Assembly (NCBI GenBank): GCA_023411215.1
Contig: JAEYOY010000015.1
Location: forward strand, 1 to 64,000
Source of the DNA: Bacillota bacterium
GTDB taxonomy: Bacteria > Bacillota > Clostridia > Lachnospirales > Lachnospiraceae
Reading direction: 5' to 3'
DNA: 64,000 nucleotides
Both the position numbers and the translations under genes were made by a program. Below are positions 34,730 through 44,187 of the stretch, in pieces (position 1 is the stretch's first letter; each line of letters begins with the position of its first letter). The notes below the pieces were generated by a model. That model saw nothing but the letters and a program-made list of their open reading frames with translations, was not told where the DNA came from and made no database searches.

Positions 34730-34756
34730 TAAAGTTTCAAATAAATATACCGATAT
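34730..34756 (+). promoter_or_regulatory. SigD promoter of flagellin
   Basis: TAAA (34730-34733), exactly 15 bases, and ACCGATAT (34749-34756) match the SigD consensus at 11 of 12 positions. Transcription would begin near 34763, leaving a leader of about 125 bases. Confidence 0.9.
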
Positions 34757-34800
34757 ATATATTAAGTAAAGTGAATTTGCTTACTATTCAAAAATTTCCT

Positions 34801-34880
34801 ATTCGGAGCGTACGACCGAATTGGAGCACAAAACAAAAAATAGCAGCATGGATGCTGCAAAAAACAAATTTCAAGGAGGA
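34801..34880 (+). promoter_or_regulatory. Flagellin leader: inverted repeat, GGA-loop hairpin and CsrA-overlapped ribosome site
   Basis: Three elements lie in the leader. An inverted repeat ATTCGG/CCGAAT encloses CGTACG (34801-34821). A hairpin GCAGC-ATGGAT-GCTGC (34843-34858) presents GGA in a six-base loop, the preferred CsrA display. The ribosome site CAAGGAGGAATTA (34873-34885) contains a second GGA. Paired upstream-hairpin and ribosome-site GGA elements are how CsrA represses hag in Bacillus. The CsrA call is inference from form and from fliW-csrA nearby. Confidence 0.75.
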
Positions 34881-34888
34881 ATTACAAT

Positions 34889-36121
34889 ATGATAGTACAA
34901 CATAATATGTCAGCGGCTAACGCAAACAGACAACTTGGTATTACAAGAGGTGGTTTAGCAAAATCCACAGAGAAGTTATCCTCAGGTTACAGAATTAATC
35001 GTGCTGGTGATGATGCAGCAGGTCTTGCTATCTCCGAGAAGATGAGAGGCCAGATCAGAGGTCTTGATCAGGCATCCGCTAACTCTCAGGATGGTATCTC
35101 TTTAATCCAGACAGCAGAAGGCGCATTATCAGAGACACAGAGCATTCTTCAAAGAATGAGAGAACTTGCTGTGCAGGCTGCAAGTGATACAAATACTGAT
35201 GATGATAGAGATCAAATCCAGCAGGAAATCACACAGTTAACAAATGAAGTTGATAGAATTGCAACTACTACTGAGTTTAATACCAAGAAACTATTAGATG
35301 GTTCCAAAACCGGAGCTACTAATACAACTTATGGTAAAGTAGGTGTAGAAGGAACATTTGTAAATGGTGAAGTAGAAGTTGGTTCTTTGACAGGCATCAA
35401 TGCATCATTAGCGATGGCAACAGATGTTATTCGTATTGAAATTTTAAAAGATATCACTGCAGGCACAACAGCTATATCTGATAGTTTCTTCAGTACCTCG
35501 ACTTTATTTGGAGCAGCAACTGTTGAGTTTTCAACAGGTTCTGTTGTTATTAGTGCAGGTGTTGCGGCTACTTCTGCTGGTGCAGACTCAGCATCAGGAG
35601 ATATGACTATTTCTATTACAAATTTTGATAGTCTTAAAGCAGGTGATGTTATCACTTTAACAATTAGTAAGTACGCTGGCAGTGCAGGTGCTACTGCAGG
35701 TGAAGAAGCTCTCAGATTACAAATTGGAGCAAATGCAGGTCAAGAAATGTCTATGGGTATAGCAAGTATGAAAGCTACTGATTTAGATATTGTTCAGACC
35801 GGTACAAATGCAGGTCAAGCTCTTGATGTTACAAGTCAAAAGAATGCTTCTCTAGCAGTAGAAGCGTATGATATGGCATTACAGAAGGTATCTACTGAAA
35901 GAGCTAAGATGGGTGCTATACAGAACAGATTAGAGCATACTATCGCTAACTTAGATACATCATCTGAGAACTTACAATCTGCAGAATCACGTATTAGAGA
36001 TGTTGATATGGCTGAGGAGATGACCAAGTACAGCAAGAATAATATCTTAATGCAGGCAGGTCAGTCAATGTTAGCTCAAGCTAATCAATCAACACAGGGT
36101 GTATTATCTTTACTACAGTAA
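34889..36121 (+). CDS. fliC: Flagellin
   Basis: Filament subunit of 410 residues, exported by the flagellar apparatus. The N-terminal D0/D1 (MIVQHNMSAANANRQLGITR, LSSGYRINRAGDDAAGLAIS, QRMRELAVQAASDTNTDDDR) and C-terminal D1/D0 (NLQSAESRIRDVDMAEEMTK, NILMQAGQSMLAQANQSTQG) are canonical. The short central region, about residues 145-290, is rich in Ala, Thr, Ser and Gly and would be the surface-exposed, glycosylated part. Codon use is biased to favoured codons, as for an abundant protein. The Maf-type transferase and pseudaminic acid genes start 90 bases downstream. Confidence 0.98.
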   Translation: MIVQHNMSAANANRQLGITRGGLAKSTEKLSSGYRINRAGDDAAGLAISEKMRGQIRGLDQASANSQDGISLIQTAEGALSETQSILQRMRELAVQAASDTNTDDDRDQIQQEITQLTNEVDRIATTTEFNTKKLLDGSKTGATNTTYGKVGVEGTFVNGEVEVGSLTGINASLAMATDVIRIEILKDITAGTTAISDSFFSTSTLFGAATVEFSTGSVVISAGVAATSAGADSASGDMTISITNFDSLKAGDVITLTISKYAGSAGATAGEEALRLQIGANAGQEMSMGIASMKATDLDIVQTGTNAGQALDVTSQKNASLAVEAYDMALQKVSTERAKMGAIQNRLEHTIANLDTSSENLQSAESRIRDVDMAEEMTKYSKNNILMQAGQSMLAQANQSTQGVLSLLQ

Positions 36122-36160
36122 TAATAATAAACTAATCAATACCGTAGAAATAGTTTATTT

Positions 36161-36193
36161 GAAAACAGCTGACTTTAAAAGTCAGCTGTTTTC
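36161..36193 (+). terminator. Hairpin after flagellin
   Basis: GAAAACAGCTGACT-TTAAA-AGTCAGCTGTTTTC is a perfect 14-base-pair stem ending in TTTTC. It probably ends most flagellin transcripts and lets a minority reach the glycosylation genes, whose first start codon is 18 bases beyond. Confidence 0.85.
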
Positions 36194-36210
36194 ATAAAGG
36201 AGAAGCTAGA

Positions 36211-38106
36211 ATGGATTTTTATCGTAGGAATATAGAAGTTTTAATGAAACATAATCCGCATATAAAAGATGTGAAATTTATTATAGAGCAAATAGAAGAT
36301 AGAGATCTAATCACGAATGTCATAAAAGAAAATGAAAATACTTACTTTGAATTTAATGAAAAGCGTTATTTACTTCATAGCAAATATTGTAATAAAGAAG
36401 CTGAAATCTTAATTAAGCAAATTAATTTTAAGAAAGATAATATTATAATTCTTTTTGGAATAGGCAATGTCGATTGCTTACAGTTATTGTTCCAAAATAT
36501 ATCAGATGAAACCAAAATAGTTATTTTTGAACCAAATATTTTTGTGCTAAAATATATATTGCAAAATCATGATTTAACAGAATTATTTAAATCAGATAAA
36601 TTTGTTCTCATTTTTGGTGATAATAATATAGTGACACAATCAATTATTATGTACTTTGGCCTGGGATGGAATAATATGGCTTTCAATATGCAAGTTATAT
36701 CACTCCCGAATTATTATTTATACAATAAATATAAAATAAATATTATAAAGGAAATTACCACACGAATAGATACATCTCTGAAGACGTTGGGCACTTCGTT
36801 AGAAGATATGCTGAATGGATTTAACAATAATTATTTGAATATTGATTCATTTCTTGTATCAAACACATTAAAAGAAATAAGAGGAAAATTCGAAGGATAT
36901 CCAGCTATCGTCGTAGCTTCGGGACCTTCATTAGATAAAAATATTAATTATTTAAAAAACGCTAAGGATAAGGCATTAATTATTGCATGTGATGCCAGCC
37001 TTAATATATGCATAGAGAATGGTGTTAAACCGGATGCTATTGCAAGTATCGAAAGAGATGAACCAACTTATAATTATTATTATAAAGGGAAGACCATTGA
37101 TCACGATATTGTATTAGTTGGGCCGGGATTATTATGGCCTGATATTTATAGCGAATATCAAGGTAAAAAAATTATGATTGGCAAAGTGCCTGACGGCATA
37201 GAACGCTGGTGGACAGGTAAGTTTGATGATATTGAGTATTTAAACATGGGATTTTCAAGCGCTAATGTGGCCTTAGCTGTTGCAAGAGAAGCGGGTTGTA
37301 ATCCGATCATTTTGATTGGACAAGATCTAGCATATACCGATGATAAAAAGCATAGCGCGAAGACTCATACGGAATATGAAGGTGAGAATAATTCGGATGA
37401 ATCGGACGGTACTTTGGTAGAGGATATTTATGGTAATCAAATTCGAACGGATTCTGTTTATAATTTGTTTCGTTATTGGATCGAGTATCAGATAAAAACA
37501 GATCCAAGGCTGAATGTAATTGACTCAACAGAGGGAGGGGCATTAATTAATGGCAGTACTATAATGCCTTTGAAGGATTCTATAGACAAATATTGCATAA
37601 AAATGCTTGATAAACATTTGTATGACTGTTTAGAAGACAAAGTGTTTGATCCGCAAATTGCCAGAGAAAAATATATTGAAATTATAGAGGATGCAGATAA
37701 ACAAATAGATAAAATAGCTGAAATCCAGAAGAAAGCATATGATCATTACAACAAGATGATAAAATTTATTGATATAAGCTGGCAAGAGAAATCAGAGACT
37801 GAACTTGTTAAGATTCTTAAAAAGATGCAAAATGGAGATAAGATTATCCATTTTGTATATAACAATGAAGATACCGTTTCCTTTTATAAACAAATTATAA
37901 AGCAGACTATTATTTATGTAAAAAAGATTGGCAATGAGATTACTGGTGAAAATGTTAAACGAAATCTTCAATTACAGTTAAACTTAATGTATATGATTAA
38001 TAACAGTTCAAATGTTATAATAGATGAATATAAGAAACTAAAGGAATACATAACTACCAAGAAAAACATGCTTGATAATGAGAGGATGGTATCTGATAAT
38101 GAGTAA
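36211..38106 (+). CDS. Motility-associated Maf glycosyltransferase (DUF115 family)
   Basis: Product of 631 residues, ATG after AAAGGAGAAGCTAGA. The N-terminal domain has IIILFGIGNVDCLQLLF and KIVIFEPNIFVLKYIL. The central DUF115 domain shows YPAIVVASGPSLDKNI, DKALIIACDASLNICIENGV and GCNPIILIGQDLAYTD. Maf proteins in Campylobacter, Aeromonas and Clostridia transfer pseudaminic or legionaminic acid to Ser/Thr of flagellin in the cytoplasm before export. Its position between flagellin and the pse genes fits. It is markedly AT-rich: one 60-base line (36721) has 13 G+C, against 31 in line 29341 of flgL. The final codons overlap the next gene. Confidence 0.9.
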   Translation: MDFYRRNIEVLMKHNPHIKDVKFIIEQIEDRDLITNVIKENENTYFEFNEKRYLLHSKYCNKEAEILIKQINFKKDNIIILFGIGNVDCLQLLFQNISDETKIVIFEPNIFVLKYILQNHDLTELFKSDKFVLIFGDNNIVTQSIIMYFGLGWNNMAFNMQVISLPNYYLYNKYKINIIKEITTRIDTSLKTLGTSLEDMLNGFNNNYLNIDSFLVSNTLKEIRGKFEGYPAIVVASGPSLDKNINYLKNAKDKALIIACDASLNICIENGVKPDAIASIERDEPTYNYYYKGKTIDHDIVLVGPGLLWPDIYSEYQGKKIMIGKVPDGIERWWTGKFDDIEYLNMGFSSANVALAVAREAGCNPIILIGQDLAYTDDKKHSAKTHTEYEGENNSDESDGTLVEDIYGNQIRTDSVYNLFRYWIEYQIKTDPRLNVIDSTEGGALINGSTIMPLKDSIDKYCIKMLDKHLYDCLEDKVFDPQIAREKYIEIIEDADKQIDKIAEIQKKAYDHYNKMIKFIDISWQEKSETELVKILKKMQNGDKIIHFVYNNEDTVSFYKQIIKQTIIYVKKIGNEITGENVKRNLQLQLNLMYMINNSSNVIIDEYKKLKEYITTKKNMLDNERMVSDNE

Positions 38107-38368
38107 TCAAGTGTACGAAGCAATCGATGAACTAATTGCTATGATATATTCTTCTGGTCAAACTGGTATTAATGATAAGTATATTCATTTATTGAACAGC
38201 CTTGAGTCATTTCTCAATGACAAGGCAAATATTGGGATTATCATCAATATGAATAGTGAATTACTTGAATTGAACGAGGCGTATTTAAAAAAAGATTATA
38301 CATTATTGGCTGATATTGTATTATATAAAATAAAGATAGATATAGACGAGATAGAAAAAATAAACTGA
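38099..38368 (+). CDS. Small hypothetical protein, KDYxLLAD family
   Basis: Product of 89 residues starting within the last codons of Maf (ATG 38099, stop of Maf at 38106), about nine bases after GAGAGGATGG. It is predicted helical with no membrane segment. Residues 57-80 (LELNEAYLKKDYTLLADIVL) match part of the gene product at 53799-54719 (LEMLTGIMEAKMNKDYVLLA), in which the same block sits ahead of a Maf-like N-domain. I know no function for this domain; association with Maf proteins suggests an accessory or docking role. Confidence 0.75.
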   Translation: MSNQVYEAIDELIAMIYSSGQTGINDKYIHLLNSLESFLNDKANIGIIINMNSELLELNEAYLKKDYTLLADIVLYKIKIDIDEIEKIN

Positions 38369-38394
38369 GGAAATTGCTAGGGGGGAGTAATTAT

Positions 38395-39138
38395 ATGTAT
38401 CAGGGAAAGAAAATAGTTGCAACAATCGAAGCCAGAATGACCTCTTCCAGACTTCCTAAGAAAGTATTATTGGATTTGTGTGGTAAGCCATCCTTACAGC
38501 ATATTGTAGAACGGTTAAAAAGAAGCAAATATATTGATGATGTTGTTGTTGCAACGACGATAAATGAGACAGATACTCCGATTATTGATTTATGTGAGAA
38601 AATTAATTGTAATTATTTCAGGGGCAGTGAAGAAGATGTATTACTAAGAGTCCTTGATGCAGCTAAATCAGTAGATGCAGATATCATTGTAGAAATTACT
38701 GGAGATTGTCCCGTAATTGATTGGAGACATGCAGATTACTTGATAGAACAATTTTTTACTGAGGATTATGATTATGCCTCTAATATTATCCAAAGAACCT
38801 TTCCGAGAGGATTTGATACACAGGTATTTCCGGTATCTGTATTAGATAAAGTTAATGATTTGACAAAGGTATTGTCAGATCATGAACATGTATCCTTATT
38901 TATATATAGGCATCCGGAGATCTTTCGCTTATATAATTGGATAGCTCCCACAGATTTATTTCATCCGGAGTTTGAAATAACACTTGATACTCAGGAAGAT
39001 TATCAATTAATAAAATCGATATATGAAGAATTATATCATAAGAATAACGATTTTGATTGTGGAGATGTTGTAAATCTTCTATGTCAAAAACCTCAGCTTC
39101 TTGATTATATAGAAAATGTAAAAAGGAAACATATATAG
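38395..39138 (+). CDS. SpsF-like cytidylyltransferase domain protein (first copy)
   Basis: Product of about 247 residues; ATG at 38395 follows GGGGGAG by eight bases. The nucleotidyltransferase opening is VATIEARMTSSRLPKKVLLD (consensus IIQARMGSTRLPGKV), and ITGDCPVIDWRHADYLIEQF carries the metal-binding aspartate. SpsF-family members are related to NeuA/KdsB CMP-sugar synthetases. The opening has EARMTSS where the second copy at 44188 has QARMGST, so this one has drifted at the nucleotide loop. It could activate a nonulosonate or another sugar for Maf. It precedes an oxidoreductase in the same operon. Confidence 0.85.
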   Translation: MYQGKKIVATIEARMTSSRLPKKVLLDLCGKPSLQHIVERLKRSKYIDDVVVATTINETDTPIIDLCEKINCNYFRGSEEDVLLRVLDAAKSVDADIIVEITGDCPVIDWRHADYLIEQFFTEDYDYASNIIQRTFPRGFDTQVFPVSVLDKVNDLTKVLSDHEHVSLFIYRHPEIFRLYNWIAPTDLFHPEFEITLDTQEDYQLIKSIYEELYHKNNDFDCGDVVNLLCQKPQLLDYIENVKRKHI

Positions 39139-39149
39139 AGGGGTGCTAA

Positions 39150-40091
39150 ATGAAACAATATAATGTAGTAATCATCGGTGCAGGAAACATCGGTGCATTT
39201 TTTGATGAGCCTGTTTCAGAACGAATTCTTACTCATGCACATATCTTTTATAACTCAGAGTATTTTAAGTTATTGGGTTTCTATGATACTAATTTAAAAA
39301 GAGCGGAAGAAGCTGCAAGCCGATGGAAGTGTGCCGTATATGAAAGCATGGAAGCAGCGTTGAATAATGCTGATGTTGTATGCTGTACGGTACCAGATGA
39401 TTACCATTATGAAGTTTTGAAAGAGATTGCTCGTTATAATGTAAGATTAGTATTTACAGAAAAACCTTTAACAAAGACTATGATTCAAGCAGAAGATATT
39501 ATCAGTATCTATAGAGAAAAGAATACTCCTATTCTGGTCAATTATACAAGAAGATTTCTTAATGAAATCAAGTTAGTAAAAAGTTTGATTAATGAGTATG
39601 GCAGTTTTATTAAGGGAACAGGGTATTATGGAAAAGGAATAGTACATAATGGTTCTCACATGATAGATTTAATAAAGTTTTTGTTAGGGGATATCACCGG
39701 ATATAAAAAGCTTGATCAAGTTTATGATTTTTATGATGATGATCCAAGTGTGGACGCTCGAATAGAGGTAATGGGAGGAGCTCTCGTCCTACAAGCAGTA
39801 GATTGCCGATTTACTACAGTCTTTGAACTGGATTTACTTTTTGAAAAAGCAAGGATCCAAATATTAGAGAGCGGTTTTACAATAAAAATATATGAAGTAA
39901 ACGATTCCCCAATATTTAATGGATACAAAAATTATTTTATAACAAAGGAAATTAGAGTAGACTTTAACCAAGCTTTTGTTAATGCAGCAGAAAATATATG
40001 GGATGTGCTTGAGGGAAGGGGAAACCTAATTAGTTCATCAGAGAATGCTGCTGATGTTATGAAAATTTGCTGTGAATTAAGAGGCGACTAG
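39150..40091 (+). CDS. Gfo/Idh/MocA-family oxidoreductase
   Basis: NAD(P)-dependent oxidoreductase of 313 residues. The Rossmann opening VVIIGAGNIGAFFDEPVSER, the VCCTVPDDYHYEVLKEIA segment and the EKP motif (LVFTEKPLTKT) are family marks; the catalytic-region histidines lie in GIVHNGSHMIDLIKFLLGDI. Typical reactions oxidise or reduce a ring carbon of nucleotide sugars. In this island it probably helps make a modified sugar together with the DegT-type aminotransferase at 41208. The real substrate is not deducible. Confidence 0.87.
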   Translation: MKQYNVVIIGAGNIGAFFDEPVSERILTHAHIFYNSEYFKLLGFYDTNLKRAEEAASRWKCAVYESMEAALNNADVVCCTVPDDYHYEVLKEIARYNVRLVFTEKPLTKTMIQAEDIISIYREKNTPILVNYTRRFLNEIKLVKSLINEYGSFIKGTGYYGKGIVHNGSHMIDLIKFLLGDITGYKKLDQVYDFYDDDPSVDARIEVMGGALVLQAVDCRFTTVFELDLLFEKARIQILESGFTIKIYEVNDSPIFNGYKNYFITKEIRVDFNQAFVNAAENIWDVLEGRGNLISSSENAADVMKICCELRGD

Positions 40092-40092
40092 C

Positions 40093-41211
40093 ATGAAGAG
40101 AATATTATTGTTTTCGAGAGATCCGGGTGGAGCTAACGCTATTATACCGTTGGTTAAGAAGTTACAACAAAAGTATCAGGTTCTTTTGTATGGGAAAGAT
40201 TACGCTATTGAAAAGTATAATCAAAATAAGGTGCCTTATATAGATATAACTGAAGTCTGTAATGTTGATACAGAAGAGGGTGTAAGATTTTTCCTGGAGA
40301 AAACCCGTCCTGACTTTATTATTACAGGTACAAGTGCGGATGATTATACAGAAAAATATATGTGGAAAATCGGATTTGAATTGAATATAAAAAGCTTTGC
40401 TATTTTAGATCAATGGGTGAACTATGGAATAAGATTTTCTAAATATAATGTTTCAGAGATTGAAGAATATCATAAAGAAAAAGAACATGATTATTTACCC
40501 ACGAAAATATTAGTTATGGATCAATATGCTAAGGAACAGATTAAAAAAGAAGGGGTCAGTGAAGATAGAATATTAGTTTCTGGACAGCCTTATTTTGATA
40601 CGTTATCTGAAGAATTCAGTAGAATTACTAAGGCTGACATAAATTTATATAGAAAACAAATTGGATGTAGGGATAGAACAATTTTAATTGTATTTGCATC
40701 GGAACCTATAACCTCAACATATAAAGAATATGATTCAAACTCTTTATTTTGGGGCTACACTGAGAAAACAATATTTGCTTCATTCAGTGCTTCATTGAAT
40801 AAGATCGCGAAAATGAAGGATTTAGATATCAAAGTTATTGTAAGACCTCATCCAAAAGAGAAAGATAATATTAATACAGATTGTAATACTTCAAATGTTA
40901 AATATTATATAGATAATTCCTCGGATTCTAAACTGATTATGAAATCAGCTGATTTAGTATGCGGTATGTCATCTATGTTTTTGTTTGAGGCGGCTGCTTG
41001 CAATATTGATATTGCTAGTATCCAGATAGGGTTAGCAAAAGAGAATCCTTTTATATTAGATAAAAAGGGTTTTATAAATACGATTTTAAGTACAGATGAA
41101 TTAGACACATTCTTTATTGACTATTTTGATGGTAGGAAGAATAAAATAAAACTTGATCTGATTTATGGAGCTTCGGCAAATGTCATAAATTTTATGGAGG
41201 AATTATTATGA
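40093..41211 (+). CDS. GT-B-fold glycosyltransferase-like protein
   Basis: Product of 372 residues, starting two bases after the previous stop. It opens with RILLFSRDPGGANAIIPLVK. A second Rossmann-like domain has VIVRPHPKEKDNIN and a late SADLVCGMSSMFLFEAAACN. The RPHPKE and GMSSM-E pattern resembles CDP-glycerol transferases and other GT-B enzymes, as well as NeuC/PseG-type hydrolases. A transferase or nucleotide-sugar epimerase-hydrolase role is therefore possible. It overlaps the next gene by four bases (ATGA), implying coupled translation with the aminotransferase. Confidence 0.7.
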   Translation: MKRILLFSRDPGGANAIIPLVKKLQQKYQVLLYGKDYAIEKYNQNKVPYIDITEVCNVDTEEGVRFFLEKTRPDFIITGTSADDYTEKYMWKIGFELNIKSFAILDQWVNYGIRFSKYNVSEIEEYHKEKEHDYLPTKILVMDQYAKEQIKKEGVSEDRILVSGQPYFDTLSEEFSRITKADINLYRKQIGCRDRTILIVFASEPITSTYKEYDSNSLFWGYTEKTIFASFSASLNKIAKMKDLDIKVIVRPHPKEKDNINTDCNTSNVKYYIDNSSDSKLIMKSADLVCGMSSMFLFEAAACNIDIASIQIGLAKENPFILDKKGFINTILSTDELDTFFIDYFDGRKNKIKLDLIYGASANVINFMEELL

Positions 41212-42503
41212 AGAAATTGGCTGTCAATGGTGGAGAAAAGGTTAGAAAGTCATTGTTTCCGGCTTATAAGGTAATCGGTGAGGAGGAGGAAAAAGCGGTT
41301 GTTGAGGTCCTTCGATCCGGAATATTATCTAAGTACTTAGGAAGTTGGTCGAAAGACTTTTATGGCGGACCTCAGGTTCAAGCTTTAGAAAAAGAATGGG
41401 CTGAATATTTTGGAGTGAAGCATGCAATATCAGTGAATTCTGCAACTTCAGGACTTTATTGTGCAGCTGGTGCGATTGGTTTAAATCCCCAGGATGAAGT
41501 TATCGTTTCTCCGTATACAATGGCAGCTTCTGCAACTGCACCATTAATTTATAATGCTATTCCTGTATTTGCTGATATTGAAGAGGAGTATTTTTGCCTT
41601 GACCCTAAATCGGTAGAGAGTAAAATCACAGAGAGAACAAAAGCTATTATTGTAGTTGATATATTTGGACAACCATATGATGTGGAACAAATCAATAAGA
41701 TTGCAAAAAAGCATAATTTATACGTGATAGAAGATGCGGCTCAAGCTCCAGGAGCTAAATATAAGGGCAAATATGCTGGTACTCTTGGAGATATTGGTGT
41801 GTATTCGTTGAATTATCACAAACACATACATTGTGGCGAAGGTGGTATTATTGTAACGGACAATGATGATTTAGCGGATAGAATGCGACTGATCAGAAAC
41901 CATGCTGAGGCTGTTGTTGAAGCAAAGGGTGTAAGTAACTTAAATAATATGATTGGGTTTAACCTTCGCATGACTGAATTAGAGGCTTCAATAGCCAGAG
42001 AACAATTAAAGAAGTTGGATTGGTTAGTTAAGGAAAGACAACATAATGTAGAGTATCTGACGGAAAGACTATCTAAGATTCCATGCCTTGATATACCAAA
42101 AACACGAGAAAATTGTGAACATGCTTTTTATGTACAACCCATTAAATTTAAGAAAGAGATAGCGGGTATTTCACGGGAAGCTTATATAAATGCGGTTAAA
42201 GCAGAATTGATGCCGACAGAGCTCAGAGAGGATGAAGGAGTATGTATTGGAATGGGATATGTAAAGCCTCTATACCTTCAACCGTTATTCCAGAAAAAAA
42301 TTGCTTATGGTGATGGAGGATATCCCTTTACCAATAGTGAAACGAATTATTCGAAAGGCATATGCCCGGTGTGTGAAAAAATGCATTACTCCGATTTGTT
42401 TACTCATGAATTAATGCGACCTTATATGAAAAAAGAGGATTTGGATGACGTAATAAATAGCTTTCAAAAGGTTTATGCCAATATTGATGAACTGAAAGGA
42501 TAA
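41208..42503 (+). CDS. DegT/DnrJ/EryC1/StrS-family sugar aminotransferase
   Basis: PLP enzyme of 431 residues acting on keto-sugars. YFGVKHAISVNSATSGLYCA, DEVIVSPYTMAASATAPLIY, VIEDAAQAPGAKYKGKYAGT and the PLP-lysine segment YSLNYHKHIHCGEGG are in the usual order. Unlike PseC (46534) it has a longer C-terminal part with a small cysteine/histidine patch, CPVCEKMHYSDLFTHE. Similar extended DegT proteins are annotated in sugar gene clusters. With the oxidoreductase at 39150 it suggests a second amino-sugar branch separate from the PseB-PseC one. Confidence 0.9.
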   Translation: MKKLAVNGGEKVRKSLFPAYKVIGEEEEKAVVEVLRSGILSKYLGSWSKDFYGGPQVQALEKEWAEYFGVKHAISVNSATSGLYCAAGAIGLNPQDEVIVSPYTMAASATAPLIYNAIPVFADIEEEYFCLDPKSVESKITERTKAIIVVDIFGQPYDVEQINKIAKKHNLYVIEDAAQAPGAKYKGKYAGTLGDIGVYSLNYHKHIHCGEGGIIVTDNDDLADRMRLIRNHAEAVVEAKGVSNLNNMIGFNLRMTELEASIAREQLKKLDWLVKERQHNVEYLTERLSKIPCLDIPKTRENCEHAFYVQPIKFKKEIAGISREAYINAVKAELMPTELREDEGVCIGMGYVKPLYLQPLFQKKIAYGDGGYPFTNSETNYSKGICPVCEKMHYSDLFTHELMRPYMKKEDLDDVINSFQKVYANIDELKG

Positions 42504-42507
42504 AAGC

Positions 42508-43104
42508 ATGAAGGACATCGAGAATATAAGAATTATTTATGATAAGGCTTTTAAAACTTATGGAGACAGTACAAAATCCTGCTTATGGGATTCGCCTCAA
42601 ATAATGAGGTATAGTCAACTTGCTAAGGTGGCTGATTTAAACAATACATCAATTCTGGATATAGGATGTGGTCTTGGTGGTTTTTTCGATTATTTAAGTA
42701 ATGACTGTAAGTTTGATAATATTGAATATACAGGAATTGACATTATAGAAGGAATGCTTGATACTGCACGGCAAAAATATCCGGGAGCCATTTTTAAGAA
42801 TATTAATATATTAGAAGAAAATTTGCAAAGTACCTATGATTATACATTCTTGTGCGGAGTTTTTAATTGTAATACAGAAAATTCAGATCAATATATGAAA
42901 AATATACTGAAAAAGGCATTTGAATATAGCAATAAAGGAATGGCATTTAATTTTATTTCTACTTATGTTAATTTTAGAGATGAAGAGATGGCATATCATT
43001 CTCCAGAAGAGGTATTTCATTATTGTGTAAATAATCTTAGTACAAAGATTCAAATGAATCATCATTATGGAAAATGTGATGTATCTGTATTTATATATAA
43101 ATAA
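42508..43104 (+). CDS. Class I SAM-dependent methyltransferase
   Basis: Product of 198 residues, four bases after the aminotransferase stop. Motif I is SILDIGCGLGGFFDYL (about residues 48-63), followed by the acidic motif II in YTGIDIIEGMLDTARQ. The C-terminal half, DYTFLCGVFNCNTENSDQYM, is compatible with small-molecule methylation. In the context it could methylate an amino-sugar or an amino-acid substituent on a nonulosonic acid. Substrate unproven. Confidence 0.88.
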   Translation: MKDIENIRIIYDKAFKTYGDSTKSCLWDSPQIMRYSQLAKVADLNNTSILDIGCGLGGFFDYLSNDCKFDNIEYTGIDIIEGMLDTARQKYPGAIFKNINILEENLQSTYDYTFLCGVFNCNTENSDQYMKNILKKAFEYSNKGMAFNFISTYVNFRDEEMAYHSPEEVFHYCVNNLSTKIQMNHHYGKCDVSVFIYK

Positions 43105-43136
43105 ATAAGTAGTACTTAGAGCTGGAGGCGAATTCT

Positions 43137-44153
43137 GTGGAATTTATAAAATATGACGATGTTAACACGGATTATTGGGATTCTTGCATTGATAAGCTTG
43201 ATAATTGCAGTTTCAATTATCGCTCTGCTAGAATTGAATTTGATCGAGAATATTCCAATAGAATTATTGCTAATGAATCATTTTTAGTAAAAGTTGATAA
43301 AACCATGATTGGAGTCTGCTTAATCTTTATTGAAGAAAATGATGAAGGATTTCATCAAATAAGTTGGGCGGATCGATATTGCCTCGCTCCTTATATCAGT
43401 AATAGTATTACATATAAAAATCAGGAAAAATACATGAAGGATATATTCGATTATATTATCAATATCTCTGAAAAATATAACTGTGCACATATCTATTTTA
43501 GATTAGATCCGCTGATTAATCCTGAGCAAAAAGATAAATTATGCAATTATAACTTTTTATTAAAATATAATTTTATTGATCAGTCATCTCTATCTCAGAT
43601 TATAGATTTACGAAAAGAAGAATCGGAATTATTCTCGGATGTCAGAAAGGGGCATAGATCCAGCCTCAAGGCTGGAGCAGATTTCGAAATAGAAATATAT
43701 GATTCTAGTAATATGATAGATGACAAAATAGAAATATACCGTGCTATTTATGAATATGATGCGGGAAGAGTTACGAGAAATTCTGAAATGACACATCATT
43801 TTTTGAAATTTATCAAAGCAGGAAATGCTGTTTTAGGATTTGCAAAATTAAAAGGAGAATATGTGGGGGTCATCCTGGCAACCTTTTACAAAAACACAGC
43901 TTACTACTTTTCATATGCAGAAATGACGGATAAACTAGAAGGAAAATCAGTAGGACATGTTCTCCAATGGAGCACAATAAAGTACTTAAAGAAAATCGGT
44001 ATAGAATTCTATGAAATAGGTGAGCAGGTATTCGGAAAAACGCACTATAGTATGCCAGATCCTAAATTAATTAACATATCTCTTTTCAAGAGAGGATTTG
44101 GTGGATATACAGTTCCATTTTACCGAGGGGTTAGAGATAATAATCTGATATAA
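43137..44153 (+). CDS. FemAB/GNAT-like acyltransferase
   Basis: Product of 338 residues, GTG at 43137 after GGAGGCGAATTCT. Two GNAT-like halves are visible. The second has HHFLKFIKAGNAVLGFAKLK, GEYVGVILATFYKNTAYYFS and LEGKSVGHVLQWSTIKYLKK, a pattern of FemAB and BioF2-like aminoacyl or acyl transferases. In this cluster it could attach an acyl or amino-acid group to a sugar. Clostridium botulinum flagellin carries a legionaminic acid derivative with a glutamyl group, which shows that such chemistry exists in clostridial flagella. Confidence 0.8.
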   Translation: MEFIKYDDVNTDYWDSCIDKLDNCSFNYRSARIEFDREYSNRIIANESFLVKVDKTMIGVCLIFIEENDEGFHQISWADRYCLAPYISNSITYKNQEKYMKDIFDYIINISEKYNCAHIYFRLDPLINPEQKDKLCNYNFLLKYNFIDQSSLSQIIDLRKEESELFSDVRKGHRSSLKAGADFEIEIYDSSNMIDDKIEIYRAIYEYDAGRVTRNSEMTHHFLKFIKAGNAVLGFAKLKGEYVGVILATFYKNTAYYFSYAEMTDKLEGKSVGHVLQWSTIKYLKKIGIEFYEIGEQVFGKTHYSMPDPKLINISLFKRGFGGYTVPFYRGVRDNNLI

Positions 44154-44187
44154 ATGTTAAAGGTTTCGTTATTGAATGGAGGATTTG

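Noticed and set aside
34723..34905. A 60-codon frame in the flagellin leader
   Set aside because: It starts on the SigD promoter, crosses the leader hairpins and runs into flagellin in another frame.
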